The notes: generated by a model not told the origin, from the letters alone. Numbered from the stretch's first letter, positions 14,524 to 28,374 are shown. The stretch: 64,000 nt of DNA from Siphlonurus alternatus (GCA_949825025.1 OX463783.1:14543628-14607627); one strand, 5' to 3'. A program made the numbers and translations.

Positions 14524-14528
<5 letters not shown>
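10780..14528. other. AT-rich, no gene seen
   Basis: Long low-complexity stretch with many A and T runs. The 81- and 69-codon frames at 12520 and 13500 show no domain. A small hairpin aaccaca...tgtggtt lies at 12501-12525. Confidence 0.6.

Positions 14529-14592
<64 letters not shown>
14529..14592. repeat. (AT)n microsatellite
   Basis: 64 bp of alternating AT. Confidence 0.98.
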
Positions 14593-14595
<3 letters not shown>

Positions 14596-15039
14596 TATAA
14601 CTAGTATGTACTAATTAACACTTAAACTTGTGAAATCTCCACTTATACATAAGATTTTGTTTATATCATGTGTGTTTTTTGTTTGATGTTTTTAAAGTCC
14701 TGACTTCATACTCCCTTAAGTTTATTTTAATATATTTTTTCATGTAAATTTTTCTTCGTATGAAATATGCAATATTTTTGGGTGTGGTTTACAAGAAAGA
14801 TACTTGACTTTCTCGATAATCACGGTTAGGATCAGCTGTAGTAATTAAGCAAAGATATTTATGGCTATACTTCCAAAATGATCTTTCCCATTAGTTATTC
14901 AAATTATAATGAGCGCGGGTGCGATTCACGGAAGAAATATATCGAGTTTAATTAGGTTTCTCACTATAAATAATAATAATAATGTTTATTGTGTTAAAGA
15001 TTACATATTTGGGAGGGAACAAAATAACCCAATTGGTGG

Positions 15040-15430
15040 CAAAAAAAAAAGGGGGGGCGAATGTCTGATTGATTGGTTGGTATTTCGGGGCAATGGAGTA
15101 TTGTCCTCAAATTTTTTTATTGCAGAAATGGATAGAGCGTGCAAAGTTATGCTACCCTGATTTTTTTCAGATTTTTTAGAGCCCGGGAAGTATTTTTAAA
15201 AAATGATTGAAAGTCCTTTTTGTGAAGTCACGCGGCGACAATTCCTATTCTCGTGACGTCACAAAAATAACTTTCAATAATTTTTTAAAAATAGTTCCCG
15301 GGCTCTAAAAAATCTGAAAAAAATCAGGGTAGCATAACTTTGCACCCTCTATCCATTTCTGTAATAAAAAAAAATTGAGGACAATACTCCATTGACACAT
15401 TTTGGTCATGTATGCCCCCCAAAGGCGAAT
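15040..15430 (+). repeat. Dispersed repeat interrupted by the 15095-15390 MITE
   Basis: The flanks of the MITE (ttggttggtatttcggggca before, tgacacattttggtcatgta then tgcccccc after) match, on the opposite strand, the uninterrupted sequence at 56228-56290. The repeat's own full limits are not visible. Confidence 0.75.
15095..15390. mobile_element. AT-flanked MITE family, copy 2 (precise boundaries)
   Basis: This is a 296-bp palindromic element from ggagtattgtcctcaa to ttgaggacaatactcc, with AT on both sides. It interrupts another repeat whose uninterrupted copy lies at about 56228-56290 on the opposite strand, so the boundaries can be read directly. It contains no coding frame. Confidence 0.9.
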
Positions 15431-15537
15431 GTCCATTCACAAATGAACAACCACCAAATGTTGATTAGAAGCAGCTACGTCGTCAAAATATCATACAATA
15501 AACTAGAATACAATCATATACAGCAACATACATGTAC

Positions 15538-15756
15538 TACAGTCAAATTAATTTAATTTTCCCACCGAAAGTAGCCGGAAGTGAGTGATTTCTGGCCTTC
15601 CTGTTCGTATTTGCATTTAGAAATTTTGGCTACATCAGGTTCGTAAGAGGAGTTTGCACACGTTTGCAAATTTTCAAGACTCAGACATGAACAAGAGACC
15701 AGAAACTTCACACTTCCGGCTACTTCCGGAGGGAATGTTACATAAATTTAACTGTA
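15538..15756. mobile_element. TA-flanked MITE (cttccggctacttccgg family), copy 1
   Basis: The ends are TACAGTcaaattaattta and taaatttaACTGTA. Subterminal gtagccggaagtg and cacttccggctacttccgga are inverted. The loop is AT-rich and noncoding. Confidence 0.75.
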
Positions 15757-16060
15757 TAACATAATAAGGAAAGAACTTTACGAAGGAACTACGTTTAGTG
15801 CCGTTCTACTAGTAAATTAGTGACATTGCACTACTTACCGTGGTTAGTGAAAAGTTGGATAACTTTGTGAATAACTCCTTCATTAATTGCCCCAAAATAT
15901 TAATAATAATAATATTAATAATTAATAATAATAGTAAATGTTTATTGAGCTAAATGACAACATATATACAGCATATTACAATAAAATACCTGTAAGCTCA
16001 ATGGGTGGACTGCAAAAGGCAGAACCTATATAAGCACAAAGTGAACAGCCACCCCATTAG

Positions 16061-16183
16061 GGGTGATTCTATACAGCGTTATCCAGAAATTTATCCTCGT
16101 TTCTCACTATAAACCACGTTTAGCATCAGTCTAATTCAATGACTTGGTTAGTGAGAAATCTGAGTTTCGTATCATGAATTGAA
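16061..16183. mobile_element. Hairpin MITE family, copy 4 (decayed)
   Basis: ggggtgattctatacagcgt, gtttctcactataaaccacg and the right arm ggttagtgagaaatctgagt match the family at 22561. The right end (gtatcatgaatt) is worn. Fragments of the same family also occur at about 14916-14967 and 15836-15890. Confidence 0.6.
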
Positions 16184-16468
16184 ATTAATTTTGAACTATA
16201 TTGTCAATGACATGCATAAATTTAGCGATGGCAAATAAACAATTATCAGGTCATATTTGCAAAACCAGGTGGTAGCTACAAAACACAACATAGAACTAGA
16301 CAGCAAATAAACACATTGGCTAACCAGATGTCTTCATTGCACACAAACAGTTTGTAAACATTGAGATAATTAAATAGACAGTAAAAAAAATACTACAAAT
16401 TCTGTTTTCATTAATTATTTTTTTATACCTAGATAAGTCTCTCCATCGTTCTATTATGAAAAAAATTC

Positions 16469-16607
16469 TCGCCTCAGAATGCAAATCACGTAACTACAAA
16501 AAAAATTGATGCAACTCTAAACCTTATCTCACTAGAACATAAGGGTCAAAATTCCATTAAATTTTTTTGTAGTTACGTGATTTGCGTTCTGAACTTTGAG
16601 GTGACGA
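16469..16607. mobile_element. Hairpin MITE (caaatcacgtaactac)
   Basis: The left arm is tcgcctcagaatgcaaatca, then cgtaactacaaaaaaaatt. The right arm is aatttttttgtagttacgtg, then atttgcgttctg and gaggtgacga. It is a single copy in this window. Confidence 0.75.
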
Positions 16608-16609
16608 AA

Positions 16610-18067
16610 TACAATCCACATTTTAAATATCAAAATAACACTTGCGAGTGGTAAGCTTTTGAGTCATTGACAAGAAACAACATAGCTAACTTGAACGAGG
16701 TTTCCATGTTTCCCTGATTAACAAGTAAATTTTAGTATGGATTTTCTGAGATTTGGCTTTATTTCACAGTTATTAATTTATTTTTATATATTTTAATAAC
16801 AAAAATTGAAAACTGATGAAAGATTTTTCATTTTTATTATATAACCAGCATTATTTTCAATAGAAAAGTGCAATTTCTTGCGCAGATTGATGGAAAATTT
16901 CAATCTCATATTTTCTGTATGGTACATTATAAATCATTTGAAAGAACCTTACAAATAAAATCTACATAACTTGTCAGTTATTGCCTCTATAATATAGTGT
17001 GCGTCTGTAAGGATAATAAAAGTGGTTGTCGGTACTGACATATTAGGAGATTGGAATATTAGAATTTCCCATAGTACACATAACCTGCTACTCAAAATGC
17101 CAGCACTGATATGTGGGTTAAGCTGCACGTAAAACGTGGAAAGATGTACTTGAATGTATTGCAAGCTTTTATATTGAGTTTCAAGAGAAGTAACGACGAT
17201 ATTATGTACTATTATTATATAGTTGAATTAGTTTAGCGGAAAAAAACTCATGCTTATGCTGTGTTTTTTATGACACATGGTTAAAAATTGAGTAATTTGC
17301 AGAACTACTGTTATGTGAAATTTAAAACCTGAAATAAAATTTAAAATTGAGGTTTTTCTGTAAATATTGAATATTGAATTAAATCTAAAAAAATTGAATA
17401 TCGATTCACTGGTGTAGTATGTTTACTTAATTTATTACAATTAATTGAATTTATATCTAACGTAAGTGCAGTATTCTTATTTCAAATTAATGTAGCAAGA
17501 AAATGTCTTTTTTAAAATAATGTTTGAACTAATATAACAGAACAGTCTATAAATAAAAGTAATATCAATATTTTGAAAGAGGGCAGACAAAAAACCCCTT
17601 TCCATTTTCACATTAATACCTTTTATTTTAAGTTGTACATTATAAGTATACAACAATCGCTTTCATACTTCTTTAACACTTGAGTTTAAATAATATTTAC
17701 ATATAAAAATGAAAACAATTGGAATCATAAATCCATAAAACTTTTTATAAATATATGAACAGGTATTAAGACTAAATGTAAACAGTTTCGATATTATTTG
17801 TGTTCACTTACAAGCAAATATAAAGTGCAATATAATATATCTTTCATAATTATATGTACCTGAGTTACCATGTAAAGCTTATAAGAACATGGAGGGTATA
17901 CTATTTTGATTATAATAGTATGCAAGTATAGTAAGGGAGCAAGTGCAAGTACTGTACGTATATATAGAAGAGGGTGTGTTAAGCCAGGATTAATATTGCT
18001 GGCGCCATGAAGAGTGTAGGGAGAGGCACAGATGTGTACAGAATAACAATGAGGGTAGGGGACAAGC

Positions 18068-18070
<3 letters not shown>
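16610..18070. other. AT-rich, no gene seen
   Basis: No coding or repeat signal that could be supported. The open frames at 16949 and 17794 on the minus strand look random. Confidence 0.6.

Positions 18071-18156
<86 letters not shown>
18071..18156. repeat. (GA)n microsatellite
   Basis: 86 bp of pure AG dinucleotide between unique flanks (gacaagcatc and tggggatccagacttctc). Confidence 0.98.
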
Positions 18157-18160
<4 letters not shown>

Positions 18161-18480
18161 GATCCAGACTTCTCTTTTTAGGGAGAAAAATCTAGACAAG
18201 GTAAAAATTATTGAGAGAAAAATGTTTGATAGTGATAAAAAAATCTTTTAACTTCCGATTTTTGTCTCTCTTTTTTTTTAAAAAAAAATTGATATAATAG
18301 GATAAAAATATTACTCTTCTATATTAGTTGAAATATCAGAGTAATTTTTAAATTTAAAACGCTTTGATTTTAAAATAATTGTTCAAAGTTACTATGTTTT
18401 TTTTTCAAAGGGATTTTAATTTAATTTGAAAAGAGCAATTAAATTTTATGATATAAAAAAGTCATCATATCAAAAAGTCA

Positions 18481-18868
18481 TGTGAGGTGTGGCTCATTGC
18501 GCTTGACCGGGTCTCGTCAGGTCACCGAAGTCAAGCAATGCCGAGCGTGTTGGATGGATAACCATTTTCAACAAAAACAAGATTTCCCAGCACCCGGGGG
18601 TAAATCGTTGCGCTTTTTCACTATGTGGTTCCACTGGCTTTGGATCATTGCATTTCCGGTTCATTGACAAAAGCTGTAGCGTCCATCCTGGCTGAGGTTT
18701 CCACGTTTCCCTCAGTCGCAGGCAAATGTCGGGATGGATTGCAAGGCCGTGGCATCCCCCGTTCCGGAAGAGCTCGCGAAACGCTCAAGTTAGGGTTTTG
18801 GAAGGTTCGGGGTTTCAAAGTAGTATGTATTATGACTATTATGTAAGTAAAAGGGTTTGATAAAAAAA
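18481..18868 (+). repeat. 5S-rRNA-derived SINE, copy 2
   Basis: This is the same element as at 6769, aligned over its whole length and ending in the same ggggtttcaaagtagtatgt and gggtttgat-A-rich tail. It shares the short deletion before the C box, so the two copies form one subfamily. Its 5S head reads gcgcttgaccgggtctcgtc, then aggtcaccgaagtcaagcaa. Confidence 0.88.
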
Positions 18869-21800
18869 GGCATAAATTCTCAATGCAAACAATGACTTTA
18901 TCTATATGATACACATATTATATAGTTCAGTGATTATTCAAAAGTCACCAAACTTTTGTTTTCAATTTTTTGTGTATGTATTATACCAAATTGATGGTTA
19001 AAAAATTATAAATGAGTTACAATAAAAAATAACTGTTTTCTACTCGCTGGACGCAAAGTACCCAATTAACATAATTATTTTCTATACATAATTTTCTATT
19101 TTCTATAGTCCATTGAATCATTTTTATAAATATTACATTGTAAAGCTTGGCATAATCTTATTTTTCTTAAAAATTCAGTTTATATTTTTCGCAGGAAGTT
19201 TATTCCAATAAAGAGAGAGTATTTTGCATTTATAAGGATGTATATTGATTTTCTAAAAAAAAAGTTAAATATTTTTTAATCAAAAAATTTTGATAGAAAA
19301 AAAATATAATCCCTTTTTATAACCAGAAAAAAACTTGATCAAATGACATGAATCAATGTGATTAAATCTCAATCATAATCCTTCCTAGGATTACAGCAAT
19401 TCATATTGAAATTAAGTGCTACTCAAACGCATGAACGAGATGAAATAGCGTCAAAGGGAGGATAATATTGCTGCTGCTTTGAGCTACTTAATGCACAAGA
19501 GACCATAATATTAATTTGATACCATTTGTAGGATTTCTATAGAAATAAATTGACAGGTATGTACAGTTACAAATATTGCAATCAATGACGAATATATTAA
19601 ATTATAAATGAAAAGAGAATAAAAATTTATGTAAAGTATTTAATTCAGGTTGTTTTAAGCCAAGAAACAATTTTTGAAAAATTATTGAAGGGGCAGTTTG
19701 CGAAGTTACTTCTAAGTAAAATTCGTTATTAAATTTTTCCTAAAGGTGAATATGCAATATCTTTTATAAATATTATAGCTCTGTAGCAGAAAAAATCCTG
19801 CAACAAAAATACATATTACCACAGAAAAATAATGAGTACTATGATATTACATTGTATATAAAATTTCATAACATTAAGTTTTTCTGTCATGTATTCATTA
19901 TAAGACATCATGTTAAATCTTTTAATCTGTACTAAATATGTTAACAAACATCATGCACAGCACATAAGAGAATAAAAAAATTCTAATACTCTATTAAAAA
20001 TAGCAAAATAATATTATACAACTTCTGAAGCGTAAATATAATTATATCCAACATTTTTAATGCATATTATTTAATAAAGAACAATATTAATTATTTTACT
20101 CAGTTTAAAAAATATCCAAATAGCTTTTAATGTGAATGAATATTCTGATTATGAAGGGAGTTTTGAATTTATAAAACATTTTTGTTGAAAGTTTCAAATA
20201 TTAAATTTCTATATTATGTTTATTACAAGCTCAAATTAATTTAACTTAAATTCTTTGAAGTAACACTTTCAAAATTTTACTTGGTTGACATTCAACTATA
20301 TTTACAATAAAGGACAATTAATTTAAATGTAATTAGAACATTTCACACTCATCCACACATTTCAAATTAGAACAAAATAAATACAGGAAGTTGAAATTTA
20401 AATTAAACCATATCCTCCTATAATATCTTCTGTGTATAAAATTTTCCATTATATATTGAAATTGAGTAACTGTTCAAATAGCTTTTGACTTTATAGCGTG
20501 TGTATTCAAACAGATTTAGTTCGACATATATATAACGACGACACATATGGAGTTCTAAAGCGTTGAACCGACAACTTTATTGCTAGATGCTTAGGGGTAT
20601 ATATAAAAGACACTACAGTTATATTAAATTGAATGTCGAACCGGAAATACAATATCTCTCCTTTCCAATTTGTATTTGAATTTTGAATTCATGCAAAAAT
20701 GTTTGGAATATTACATCTAGAATTTTTAAAATTGAAATATTGACCGGAAATTATAAGTTTTTTCACTACTTCCGGTGGTTATATAATATTAATTTGACTA
20801 TAGCTGTTAGTTGCAAGCACACCAAAGGTACCTGCTGCATATAGTCTCACACAAGTTTAAGCCCCGAGGGAAATCTGGTCCCGATTGAGGAGCGCATCAC
20901 AAGCATGAATAGTCCGTGATTGCTTCGTTCTATCTCTGCTAATCTCAAATAGCATCAAACTTCAATATTATATAACACTAGTAGTGAATATTATCAAATG
21001 CAAAAAAGAAGTTATTAATGTGAAAAGAATAAATTTAAGTAACAAAGTTTAAAAAAATATGTTTTTTTTTTTATTAAATCTGAGGTACTGTATTAAATAA
21101 AGTTTTGATATTTTTTATTCATGAAAGCTAACATAATATAATATATTTTTACACAAACTTTTTTTTAGTAATAATTATTCTTTAAAATTAATGTATTTAA
21201 AGTCCTTATATAGGTCTGATCATAACTACATTCAGAAAATAATCCATTATTCGATGATCCTTATGTTCCCTGTACAGAAGGTTCATAATCTAAATATTGA
21301 TTCATGAATTTATTGTGCATTTACGAACAGATCTCTTGAATATCAAATAAATATTTTATGACATTTTTTAAAAATAAAATCAATAATATTTACCTCAAAT
21401 ACGATTTTGATTAAAAAAAAAAAAGAAACGTGTGTATATAAAATATTTTTTTATGTGTTTGTCATTTCCATGATTTTAAATTAGTTTTTATATTTATCCA
21501 TGTAGAAATATGCTTTTAGATATATTTTTTAAAATATCAAATTTCAATTACAGGTTTGTGTTTTTGATGACTTCTTGGTAACTTGTATATATAGGAGTAG
21601 ACGGTATAAAATATAACGAGATCATTTTCTATATGAAACATAACCCAAAAGAAAGAGAGAGAGAGAAGACAGTTTTAATTGGTTTCGTCACCAGAAAAGC
21701 ACACGCGTGCGTCACGTGAAGAATAAGTCACCGTGTATACAGACACGAATAAATTTATTATAATGCATGTAAACATAAGTCAAGAGTACAGTTTGTGACA

Positions 21801-22057
21801 TATAAAATATCTTAAATTCACATTACGTGTATAAGTATGTTAACAATTTTTTAGTAAAATATAGGTGATTATTTTTAATCACATAGTCTGGGTACAACTC
21901 TATATATTGGAAACGTTATACTTTGACTAATTTTTTATAGTTCTATATTATAGCTATCAGTAGATCTAATGCAACATTACTAAATTGTTTTCTGTAAGAA
22001 TCATGTCAGGCCAAATATCGCCTAGTAAAGATACTAAAGATCTATTCTATATTAAGC
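18869..22057. other. AT-rich, mostly unassigned
   Basis: Apart from the MITE at 20614-20802, no structure was recognised. A GC-richer piece near 21690-21730 carries acacgcgtgcgtcacgtgaa (E-box-like) without gene context. Confidence 0.55.
20614..20802. mobile_element. Same MITE family, copy 2 (diverged)
   Basis: The left end is tacagttatattaaattgaa with cgaaccggaaat. The right side is cactacttccggtggtta, then attaatttgactata. The ends and the ccgga motifs match the 15538 copy. Confidence 0.6.
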
Positions 22058-22556
22058 TACAGTATAACAGATCTTAGTTTACGTGTGGATTCGACTACGC
22101 GCGGCGGCCATCTTGAAATTCATAACATGGCTAAGATATAGAGCGTCAGCCTGTCTAGACGTATATACGTCTTTCACCATACGTCACAATACAATATGAC
22201 ATCACAATTATGTAGGTAAAACATTGGCAGCAGCATAACAGATACGTGTTAAAATTGGTCTCGAAATTAATTTCTCCTGACTATTCGCATCATTTTTCTT
22301 AGAATTTGCTTTCATAAATGGTGACAAAAAGAACCAATGCTAACGAAAAAAAATAATTGACAACCAAAACCATTATTATAAAGGCGATGCTGTGAGTTAC
22401 GTTAACACGCACAGCATAGGATTTTAGGGTTTTCTGCCTACATCCCGAAGATCTTCGGGCGGTTTCGGGCATCTCCGTGCTACCCAAAATGTAAACATGA
22501 AATTCCTATATAGTCTAGTCATGTCAGGCGTTAACTTAGATTTGTTTTTTACTGTA
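22058..22556. mobile_element. TA-flanked CAGT-ended MITE, longer inverted copy
   Basis: The left end (TACAGTataacagatcttag, tttacgtgt, ggcggccatcttg) matches the right end of the 783-929 element on the opposite strand. The right end is ...gttttttACTGTA. At about 500 bp it contains sequence absent from the short copy (for example around the gaagatcttc palindrome at 22448), so the short copy looks like a deletion derivative. Confidence 0.65.
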
Positions 22557-22560
22557 TATG

Positions 22561-22680
22561 GGGGCGATTCACAACAGAGTTATCCAGATTTCTCAGTAAC
22601 CACGGTTAATGCCAGCCTAATTACTTATTTGTTAGTTTTCTCATGAGAAACCTGGATAACTTGCTTCGTGAATCTCGCCC
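22561..22680. mobile_element. 120-bp hairpin MITE (gattcac...gttatccag family), copy 1
   Basis: It runs from ggggcgattcacaacagagt, then tatccagatttctcagtaac, to gagaaacctggataacttgc and gtgaatctcgccc. The intact ends make this the reference copy for the family. Confidence 0.8.
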
Positions 22681-22897
22681 AATAATATTATACAACAACA
22701 TTAAATTGTGATTGTAATTAATATGAATAATTTTTTATTATTATTCATTATAAATATACATAATACATTTTGTAGATTACAGGATTTTTGTTAACACCTC
22801 AGTAATTTTAATCAAGAGAGTGATGATTTGTAATATTTTTAACCAAAATAATAAAAAGTAGAAATATAGAAATATTTTAAGGTAACATTTCTGCAGA

Positions 22898-23113
22898 CTC
22901 AAAGTGTACACCTCGGGACAGCACGAACATTATCTCTGCTTGATTTTCTGAAACTGCAGCTCCAAAAGAGACAAAGAGATGCAGATATACATTTTGTGGG
23001 AGATAAGAAGAGCACCCAGTCTGGTCATTCCATAAGAGTTACCTCCATAGACTAATTGATAATGTGTACAAAGAAAGTAAGGTAACGTTCGTGGTGTTTC
23101 GAGGTGTAACTTA
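22898..23113. mobile_element. MITE with tacacctcg ends
   Basis: The left end aagtgtacacctcgggacag then cacgaac pairs with the right end gttcgtggtgtttcgaggtg then taactt. The interior gaagagcacccagtctggtc is shared with 28835-29090. Confidence 0.65.
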
Positions 23114-24149
23114 TAATATGTAAATTTATATCTTGATATTTTATTATAATGGTCAAATTATTTTACTTCTTATATTTTAATATATTCCTATACTGTTGCA
23201 GTATACATATTTAAAAAAACTAGAGCAATATATTATTGTAAAGTATCAGATAAAATTTTATTCCACTATGTTGAAATATAATATTCAGATCATTATTTTG
23301 AATTTTTTTATAATATTACTCGTATAAAAAATTGTGCAGAAATATAATGTATTTTTCTTTTTCATGCATGTATATATAAAAAATAGTCTATGATAGGTTT
23401 ATATTGATACTTTATCAAATGTCACACTTGACACTCAATATTTCATTTTGTTCTTGTATATTTCTTATTTTTCCCATGAAAAGGTCACAACTTTAATTAA
23501 ATTACCTGTTCAATTTGGAAATTTTCCAAGTATAGAAGTAGAGGGGAGTCTATGTGAAGAGAAAAAAAATAATGATGGACTGCTACGTGAATTATCTGAA
23601 TTAAAACAGCTGTGCAATTAGATTTTCTTTTCGGGAGATCTCGGTTCGAGATCGGCCAATGAGAAAGGTTGTTATTATTATTAAAATAATTAAATATTAA
23701 AATATATTATTAAAATATCTACCAATCATTGAAGATATGAGAAACACGACGAAGAACAGGAGGAAATTTGGCTGAAACAACAAATTTCTACATTAAAAGT
23801 TGCGTATCTTGATTTTAGGGACAATGTATTAGGAATAAAAATAACTCATTCTCCCAAAATGAGTTTGGTAATGAAGGGTATTGGACGTCAGACCCAAACT
23901 AGCGTTGAAACTAGCGTGGGTCCCTTATTCCAAACCAAGGTGACCATGCATTCAATAGAGGCTTCAAGTCAGCTGATTTTTCGGTGATCCCACCCGCTAT
24001 ACCAAACCTATGTAAAAAAAAAACGTGAATTCGTTTTTTCACCAAGAATAAGATTTTTCAGGGATAATTCCTTTACGGAACTTTGGTCCAAACTGAAAAA
24101 TAAAGTAGATAATTCAAGATTTAGATTTTTTTACTTGATTTATAACCGA

Positions 24150-24473
24150 GAAAAGTTAAAAAAACACTTTGCTTCATTTTCAAGTGCAAGATGGACCTTA
24201 GCGACAAACAGTTGCGCAGCGAAAGCGCATCACTTGAAGCCTCCATTCAAGTTGTCACTGAGGGAACCATGGAAACCTCAGTCAAGATGGTCGGCAGTAA
24301 AGTGCCTATATTTGGAGTATGTTGATAGAGGACGTCATCAATCACCTCCCTAATGCACGAGTGGGTGTTTTTTAAGCAACTTTCATGTGTAAAAATTTGG
24401 CGGCATCTGGGATCAAACTCATGACCATCTGATTACGAATTAGATGTGCTTACCATTGCGTCAAGTGCCCGTT
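24150..24473 (-). repeat. tRNA-headed SINE sharing the central domain of the 5S SINEs
   Basis: On the minus strand a tRNA-like head starts near 24470: gggcacttgacgcaatggta, agcacatc, then an A-box-like ATGGTAAGCA and a B-box-like ggtcatgagtttgatccc at about 24405-24425. The body carries tgactgaggtttccatggtt then ccctcag at 24253-24284, nearly the same as the central domain of the 5S-headed SINE at 30141-30170. The 3' boundary is approximate. It is not a functional tRNA because no acceptor stem closes. Confidence 0.68.
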
Positions 24474-26317
24474 GACGTCAAATTATTCTATATTGGATAA
24501 ATACTCTAACATTTCCTTCCATTATAGAAATTTTACATCAATATTTTGATAAATAAGGTAAAAAAAAAATAAAATTTATTGTCTCAATTGCAAAACAACA
24601 ATTTTCCATAGTGTTAAAATAATGAGAACAAATCTTCTCAATATTCAAGGTGACAATAATAAATTACAATAACGATCCAAACGTGTGATGAACAATAAAT
24701 ATTACTCATGCTCATTACTCCGCGCCCCTCTTGTTATTTGTACAGAGAGAGAGAAGTACTCAGAAAATCACTCTTGCAATCTTGACATAACGACCCCGAC
24801 ATCCATAGTATGTTCAGTTCATGCCCTCAAGCTTCTACTGGCTGACTGATGATGATGCAGTACAGCTATCTAGAAGAATAATCAAACTGCATTAATAATA
24901 TATACAATGCTTTCTATATATCATAAAAACAAATGATAATGTTATATGAATACTTTATGATAGTTTTATATAATGTTTTAGAAAATAATTGTTTTTAATT
25001 AATTCAACAATTTTATAATTTTTAAAATGTATTCAATTTTGTATTAGAACGTTATATAGTATTATTAAAAGAGATTCATAAATAAGAGGAAATTATAATT
25101 GCTATAAAATTGTTTCTTTAATAAGTATTTTTTAATATTAATATTTTACTAAATGCTAAATTTAATTATGACTATTATAGATGCTTATTTTGCTTTTAAT
25201 GAGTTTAATGACGTACCATAGAGTGTTGAAAGTGTGTCTTCGAGTATCTTGTAAATTGAATTGGATAAAATAAATATTTTGTTAACAACGAACATAATGT
25301 TTACGACGAAATATTACTAATTTGTATATTGATTCAATATAATTAATTAACAATAATATATTACAAATAATTTTGTTTAATTAGCAAACATTAATTACAT
25401 TGAATTTTATCGAATTCAATAATTTATAAGCAGAAAAAAAAATCTTAATTGATATAATTTTATTGATTTTATTTATTGGATTATGCAATGAAAGTCAGTA
25501 AAAAATGCAAATAATTTTACTACCTCAATTTCAGTGAATGATTTAACACTTTTGAATTTAATTTGTGAAATATTTGAAATAACTGTTATAATATTACCAT
25601 GTCAAGTCCATTTGTATTACTAGTGGTTTAGCATAACTCTAGTCTTATAATAGCAGACATATTTCACGAAACTATTCCGAAGTTTGTGATTGATGATATA
25701 AAGTATTCCAACAACAAGACCTACTTTGAAAGTTTCAGGGAGTTGGCAACATTAAATTCAACTTGAGTATCATTAATTTAGATTTAACTTTCTTAAAAAA
25801 TAGAAGTAAATTAAAGCTAACTAGTAACTTCAAATAAATCCAAATTACAGGGTTCGATTTTCAGGACCAATTTTTTCTTTGCAGAATAATTTTTTTTTTA
25901 TACATTTTTTCTTGTATTTTTCATAGCTGTTTTTTTAATAGGCATGATCGAGTTATGAACATTTCTCAAATTGAATGAATCCTAATCTAAATTATGTTTT
26001 AGTGACTGGTATGTACGATGATTTTTAGCATTTTTGTTATACAAATTTTTAATATAATTATAATGTTTGTACCATATGTGTTATATCTACTGATTTTTTT
26101 GACAAATTAGTGCTAAAAAGAGTTTTGTGAATATGACTTTCTTGTATTTTCTTTATTGGATAATAATATATATATATAAAAATGAAAATAGTAACAATAA
26201 ATTATAATTTATAAAGTTAATTATTATTAGAATTATTGCATATTTTCATTACCTTGTTCATCATTATAAATAAAAAAATCAATTTCTTTAATAAAAAATA
26301 TTACATTTAATACTATA
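24474..26317. other. AT-rich, no gene seen
   Basis: Noncoding, very AT-rich, no repeats recognised. Confidence 0.6.
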
Positions 26318-26536
26318 TATAGTCAAATAAATTTGAAATTCCCTCCGGAAGTAGTTGGAGGTGTTATTTTTCTGACTGTTCTGTTTGTAATTCAGTTTAA
26401 AAACTTTACGTAGGACTTTGCATTAGAAACACTGACCAATATGTGAAATTGCAACGCTAAAATACAAAAAGAAAGACCAGCAGAATCTTCACACTTCCGG
26501 CTATACTACTTCCGGATAGGAATATTTACAATCTAT
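26318..26536. mobile_element. Same MITE family, copy 3
   Basis: The left end is tatagtcaaataaatttgaa with ccctccggaagtagttggag. The right arm is cacttccggctatactactt, then ccggataggaatatt. The last few terminal bases on the right are unclear. Confidence 0.65.
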
Positions 26537-26771
26537 TTCTTCAATTTTTCATTAATCTACAATCGATTGAGCAAAATGTGAAGAAAAAAAAAATGAATAA
26601 ATAAATAAAAAAGTTGAAAATAGCTGATATCAATATAAAATGTAAATTGCGGTTTTTGTGTGAAGAAACTCTTTCTCTTCCACCCCCACCTTCAGCGCAG
26701 TGGCAACATCACAATAAAGTTTCTCGCCTCCGTCTTTTTGCAAAAGCTTGTGAAATATCATCTCTCTCGGC

Positions 26772-26785
26772 GTAACCATGGCAAC
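26772..26785. promoter_or_regulatory. X-box-like (RFX) palindromic site
   Basis: gtaaccatggcaac fits the RFX consensus (GTNRCC, spacer, RGYAAC) at every position. It sits in a roughly 230-bp stretch with more G+C than its surroundings. No gene is visible nearby, so function is conjecture. Confidence 0.35.
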
Positions 26786-26899
26786 CGAGATGCTGTTTGG
26801 TACATTTACTTCTTCTTGGTGCTCGTTGCTAGGCCACAGAGATGTAACGAGAGTATAGTGTTTTAATATAATTATGTACACACATATAATACAGAGTGC

Positions 26900-28037
<1,138 letters not shown>

Positions 28038-28104
28038 TATAACCTGTCGAGACTTGAACTCATGACCTTTAGATTGGAAGTTTAACATTGCACTATCGAC
28101 CCGA
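28038..28104 (-). repeat. tRNA-like SINE head fragment
   Basis: On the minus strand, tcgggtcgatagtgcaatgt is followed by ccaatctaaaggtcatgagt and tcaagtc. The layout is that of a tRNA-derived SINE head with a B-box-like GGTCATGAGTTCAAGTC. No body or tail could be traced, and tRNA stems do not close convincingly. Confidence 0.45.
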
Positions 28105-28216
28105 AGAAAAAAAGGTCATTAAACCTTTAAGCAGCTTGCACTTCATCATAGAGTTTGAGTGTTTCAGTTTTAAAAAGTTGTATTGCATTAAAAAAAAAGC
28201 ACAGTGTACTTGATAC

Positions 28217-28325
28217 ACTACGTTTACATGATGGTATTTAATACGTATCCGTTGACGACGCCTCATAAGAATAACATCATCCATCGTCAACGAATCCGTA
28301 TTAAACACCGTCATGTATTTGTAGT
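28217..28325. mobile_element. Hairpin MITE, copy 2
   Basis: This is the same element as at 3497-3608: actacgtttacatgatggta, the loop gacgcctcataagaataaca, and accgtcatgtatttgtagt. It is one of several elements packed into 28.0-28.75 kb. Confidence 0.82.
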
Positions 28326-28374
28326 GATTGTTGAGTAAGATATAAAAATATGCTCTCAAATCAACCTTGATTAA

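Noticed and set aside
24400..24473. Functional tRNA gene
   Set aside because: A- and B-box-like sequences are present but no acceptor stem closes, and a SINE body follows.
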